From Bacteroidota bacterium (GTDB taxonomy: Bacteria; Bacteroidota; Bacteroidia; Chitinophagales; LD1), in assembly GCA_028288545.1 (NCBI GenBank), contig JAQBNQ010000579.1:1-8542 (forward strand): 8,542 bases of DNA, in the 5' to 3' direction. Positions 7,375-8,542 of the stretch are shown piece by piece (position 1 is the first letter of the stretch; the number at the start of each line of letters is the position of its first letter). The translations under genes were made by a program, and so were the position numbers. A model generated the notes under the pieces. The model had not been told where the DNA came from. It saw only the letters and a program-made list of their open reading frames with translations, and ran no database searches.

Positions 7375-7392
7375 TCCCGATAGCTATCGGGA
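7375..7392. repeat. 18-bp perfect palindrome TCCCGATAGCTATCGGGA
   Basis: The sequence equals its own reverse complement over 18 bases, with no loop. It starts 15 bases after the preceding hairpin, and the two may be one composite element. I recall CCCGATAGCTATCGGG as an abundant intergenic palindrome in Sphingobacteriaceae-type genomes; its copy number cannot be checked from this window. It could be a protein binding site or a cruciform/hairpin element. Confidence 0.7.
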
Positions 7393-7433
7393 GCACAGCC
7401 ATTTCCTAAAACGCATTCTCCACGCAGGAAATA

Positions 7434-7460
7434 AACAAGCTCGACGCACCGGTGCTTGTT
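7434..7460. repeat. Hairpin AACAAGC...GCTTGTT with nested palindrome
   Basis: AACAAGC (7434-7440) pairs perfectly with GCTTGTT (7454-7460) around a 13-base spacer. Overlapping it is a 10-base palindrome, GCACCGGTGC (7446-7455). The two foldings compete. No T-tract follows. Function unknown. Confidence 0.4.
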
Positions 7461-7590
7461 GTTGAGTATATCTCTATTGGTCGTAATAGTTTAGTTATCG
7501 TTGGTCTCATACAGTGTTTTTTTCTTTTGGCCAGGCCTGAATGCGTTTCTTACGGAAATTTCTGTGAGGCCGGTCAATTGTCTGAATCGC

Positions 7591-7621
7591 GGATTGAGCG
7601 GATTATGGGATTACACGGATT
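7591..7621. repeat. Quasi-tandem GGATT array, four units at 8-9-base period
   Basis: GGATT occurs at 7591, 7600, 7608 and 7617, spacings of 9, 8 and 9 bases, with variable 3-4-base fillers. A preceding TGAATCGC extends the pattern. Read on the minus strand the units are AATCCGTGT, AATCCCAT, AATCCGCTC and AATCCGC. The first matches the AAATCTGTGTATC words at 4052-4065. Confidence 0.6.
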
Positions 7622-7664
7622 TGAAGTTTTCGCTCTTGTTGGTGGTAGCGCTAAAGCATCGCAT

Positions 7665-7679
7665 CTCGCCAAAGGCGGG
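7665..7679. repeat. GC-rich mini-hairpin (copy 3 of 3)
   Basis: CTCGCC (7665-7670), loop AAA and GGCGGG (7674-7679) form a tight six-pair stem with one wobble. The right flank AGGCGGGGATT (7673-7683) is identical to that of the copy at 3971-3981. Confidence 0.5.
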
Positions 7680-7947
7680 GATTAAATAAAACGGATGTAG
7701 TTGCCAGCCCGATATCAAAAATTAAGAAAGCAGAAAAGAGGGTGTGGCAAGCTTCCGCTGTGTATCTATTGTATGTTGTTATATGCTTAGGTCGGCGTAA
7801 TAGTCGTAGGTAGTCGCTGGCTTGGATGAGGCGACGGACAGTGCCGGCAGGTAGAATATGATATCTATTATTCCATTTATGCGCGATGCATACAACATGC
7901 AACAACGTCAATGGTTTTCCCTTTTTACATGACACCCAAAGATAAAA

Positions 7948-8004
7948 AGTACCACATAAAAGGTAATTAGTACCATATTATCTTTACCCATCGCGTTACC
8001 TTTG
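7948..8004 (+). promoter_or_regulatory. Promoter (TACCTTTG) with paired AGTACCA half-sites upstream of the SRPBCC gene
   Basis: TACCTTTG at 7997-8004 is an exact match to the -7 consensus TAnnTTTG; transcription would begin near 8010, giving a leader of about 100 bases. Upstream, AGTACCACATA (7948-7958) and AGTACCATATT (7969-7979) are near-identical direct repeats starting 21 bases apart, two helical turns. GGTA at 7962-7965 forms a dyad with TACC at 7971-7974 (GGTAATTAGTACC). The second repeat falls where a -33 element would be, and no good TTTG is present there. This arrangement suits an operator for a dimeric winged-helix regulator, but the regulator is unknown. Confidence 0.45.
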
Positions 8005-8108
8005 TAGTCCGACTTCGAAACTACTTTCAACCTTGATTTTGGCTGTGCGGGCCAGAATTTTTCACCGGTTATTATGATGGTATTGATTGAAGTTTAAATC
8101 CAGTCGAA

Positions 8109-8540
8109 ATGTTCTATTTTGAAAAATCAATCACTATCAACAAAACGCCGCATGAGGTGTTTTCATTCGTTGCAGATCCTTCCAAAACACCGCAATGGAG
8201 GTTTGATGTTATTGAAACCAAAACACAATCTCTGCCGCTGAAGGTTGGCGATAAAATGGAAGAAATAACAGATTTTAATGGGATTAAAGCATGTTCGGTG
8301 ATAGTTGTGGAAATGCTACCTGATCGGAAACTTGTTTTAAAGGCAATAGCAGGCACAACATACCTGCCCAAGCGCGAACTAACCTTTGAGCAGGAAGGTG
8401 AACACACTAAATTTACAATAAAGATTTCAGCGCACTCTGATGGATTCAGTCGTTTTATTGAACCTTTGTCTTCAAATATGTATTCTTTAAAGTGGGATAC
8501 CTACCTGTTTTCTTTGAAGAAAGTATTAGAGGCGTTATGA
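8109..8540 (+). CDS. SRPBCC-fold (polyketide cyclase/START-like) ligand-binding protein
   Basis: A complete 143-residue cytosolic protein without signal or membrane segment. The N-terminus follows the SRPBCC/Polyketide_cyc2 pattern: first strand FEKSITINKTPHEVF, then FVADPSKTPQWRFDVIET (20-37), where helices and a Trp shape the cavity mouth. Central strands cover KVGDKMEEITDFNG (46-58), CSVIVVEMLPDRKLVLKAI (62-80) and KRELTFEQEGEHTKFTIKISA (88-108). The closing amphipathic helix WDTYLFSLKKVLEAL (129-143) would line the hydrophobic pocket. Members bind lipids, steroids or polyketide-like ligands or act on them; no ligand can be predicted. ATG at 8109 is the only credible start, since an in-frame TGA lies at 8088-8090. 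It is about 830 bases downstream of the PorW/SprE gene, has its own promoter, and overlaps a possible next gene by ATGA. Confidence 0.85.
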   Translation: MFYFEKSITINKTPHEVFSFVADPSKTPQWRFDVIETKTQSLPLKVGDKMEEITDFNGIKACSVIVVEMLPDRKLVLKAIAGTTYLPKRELTFEQEGEHTKFTIKISAHSDGFSRFIEPLSSNMYSLKWDTYLFSLKKVLEAL

Positions 8541-8542
8541 AT
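8537..8542 (+). other. Possible start codon of a following gene (ATGA overlap)
   Basis: The stop TGA of the SRPBCC gene (8538-8540) overlaps an ATG at 8537-8539, the arrangement common between translationally coupled genes of one operon. Only two codons are visible, so the identity of any next gene cannot be stated, and the ATG may be chance. Confidence 0.25.

Larger units (their letters stand above)
7283..8108. other. 826-base region without a convincing gene; repeats, then promoter
   Basis: No protein here resembles a known family, and none has the sequence character of its neighbours. The left half is repeat-rich (hairpin 7327-7360, palindrome 7375-7392, hairpin 7434-7460, GGATT array 7591-7621, mini-hairpin 7665-7679). 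The stretch 7780-7850 is more GC-rich, with short words TAGTCG repeated (7801-7806, 7811-7816) and a GTCGC/GCGAC inverted pair (7813-7817, 7831-7835). That could be a decayed mobile element or REP-like sequence, but nothing decisive is visible. The last 160 bases are a promoter and leader for the SRPBCC gene. No tRNA, rRNA or CRISPR is seen. Confidence 0.6.

Noticed and set aside
7452..7685. Plus-strand frame of 77 codons, and a second overlapping 62-codon frame
   Set aside because: Both run through the GGATT array and two hairpin repeats, so the apparent protein is mostly translated repeat DNA.
7651..7935. Minus-strand frame of 94 codons in the long gene-free region
   Set aside because: It spans a mini-hairpin repeat and a compositional boundary, has no recognisable domain and no promoter-like sequence upstream, and reads as random sequence rich in Arg, His and Leu.
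8074..8097. Seven-codon mini-ORF (MMVLIEV) ending 11 bases before the SRPBCC start, a possible leader peptide
   Set aside because: Too short to separate from chance; no attenuator-type alternative hairpins or run of regulatory codons is seen.
1..8542. CRISPR arrays, tRNA/rRNA genes, insertion-sequence transposases, defence genes
   Set aside because: None was seen on either strand: no regularly spaced repeats with unique spacers, no cloverleaf with a CCA-type end, and no transposase, nuclease or reverse transcriptase motifs.

Overview
The window comes from a Bacteroidota chromosome, most likely the Sphingobacteriaceae (Mucilaginibacter/Pedobacter-like). The reasons are a PorW/SprE-type lipoprotein of the type IX secretion system (T9SS), a DUF5686 outer-membrane-type protein with a carboxypeptidase-regulatory-like N-terminus, genes without clear Shine-Dalgarno sequences, promoter elements matching the Bacteroidota -7 consensus TAnnTTTG, and intergenic repeats of a kind common in that phylum. 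The genus is an inference from gene content and style.

Layout. Positions 1-3892 hold four genes on the minus strand, transcribed in the order M23 peptidase (3892-3017), bactofilin (2970-2548), AtpZ/AtpI-like protein (2410-2186) and DUF5686 protein (2075 to beyond base 1, so its C-terminus is missing). Gaps of 46, 137 and 110 bases are compatible with one operon, although internal promoters cannot be excluded. A 354-base divergent intergenic region (3893-4246) full of short repeats separates this block from a large plus-strand gene (4247-7282). That gene encodes a 1011-residue TPR lipoprotein recognisable as PorW/SprE, apparently starting at a TTG codon. Next comes an 826-base stretch (7283-8108) with no convincing gene: an imperfect hairpin, an 18-bp perfect palindrome, a second hairpin, a quasi-periodic GGATT array and a GC-rich mini-hairpin. 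It ends in a good promoter with possible operator half-sites for a small plus-strand SRPBCC-fold protein (8109-8540). The last bases suggest that another gene starts by ATGA overlap.

How the genes may work together. Bactofilin and M23 endopeptidase are a known functional pairing: a cytoplasmic scaffold that positions a periplasmic peptidoglycan hydrolase through its cytoplasmic tail. The divergent neighbour is a T9SS/gliding component whose complex must cross the peptidoglycan, and the minus-strand block also carries an F-ATPase-associated small membrane protein and an outer-membrane-type protein. Every gene from 1 to 7282 therefore acts at the envelope. A link between local wall remodelling and T9SS assembly is a reasonable hypothesis, but it is inferred from adjacency only. 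No complete new defence, CRISPR or mobile system is visible. The least-explained material is the repeat family in the two long intergenic regions.
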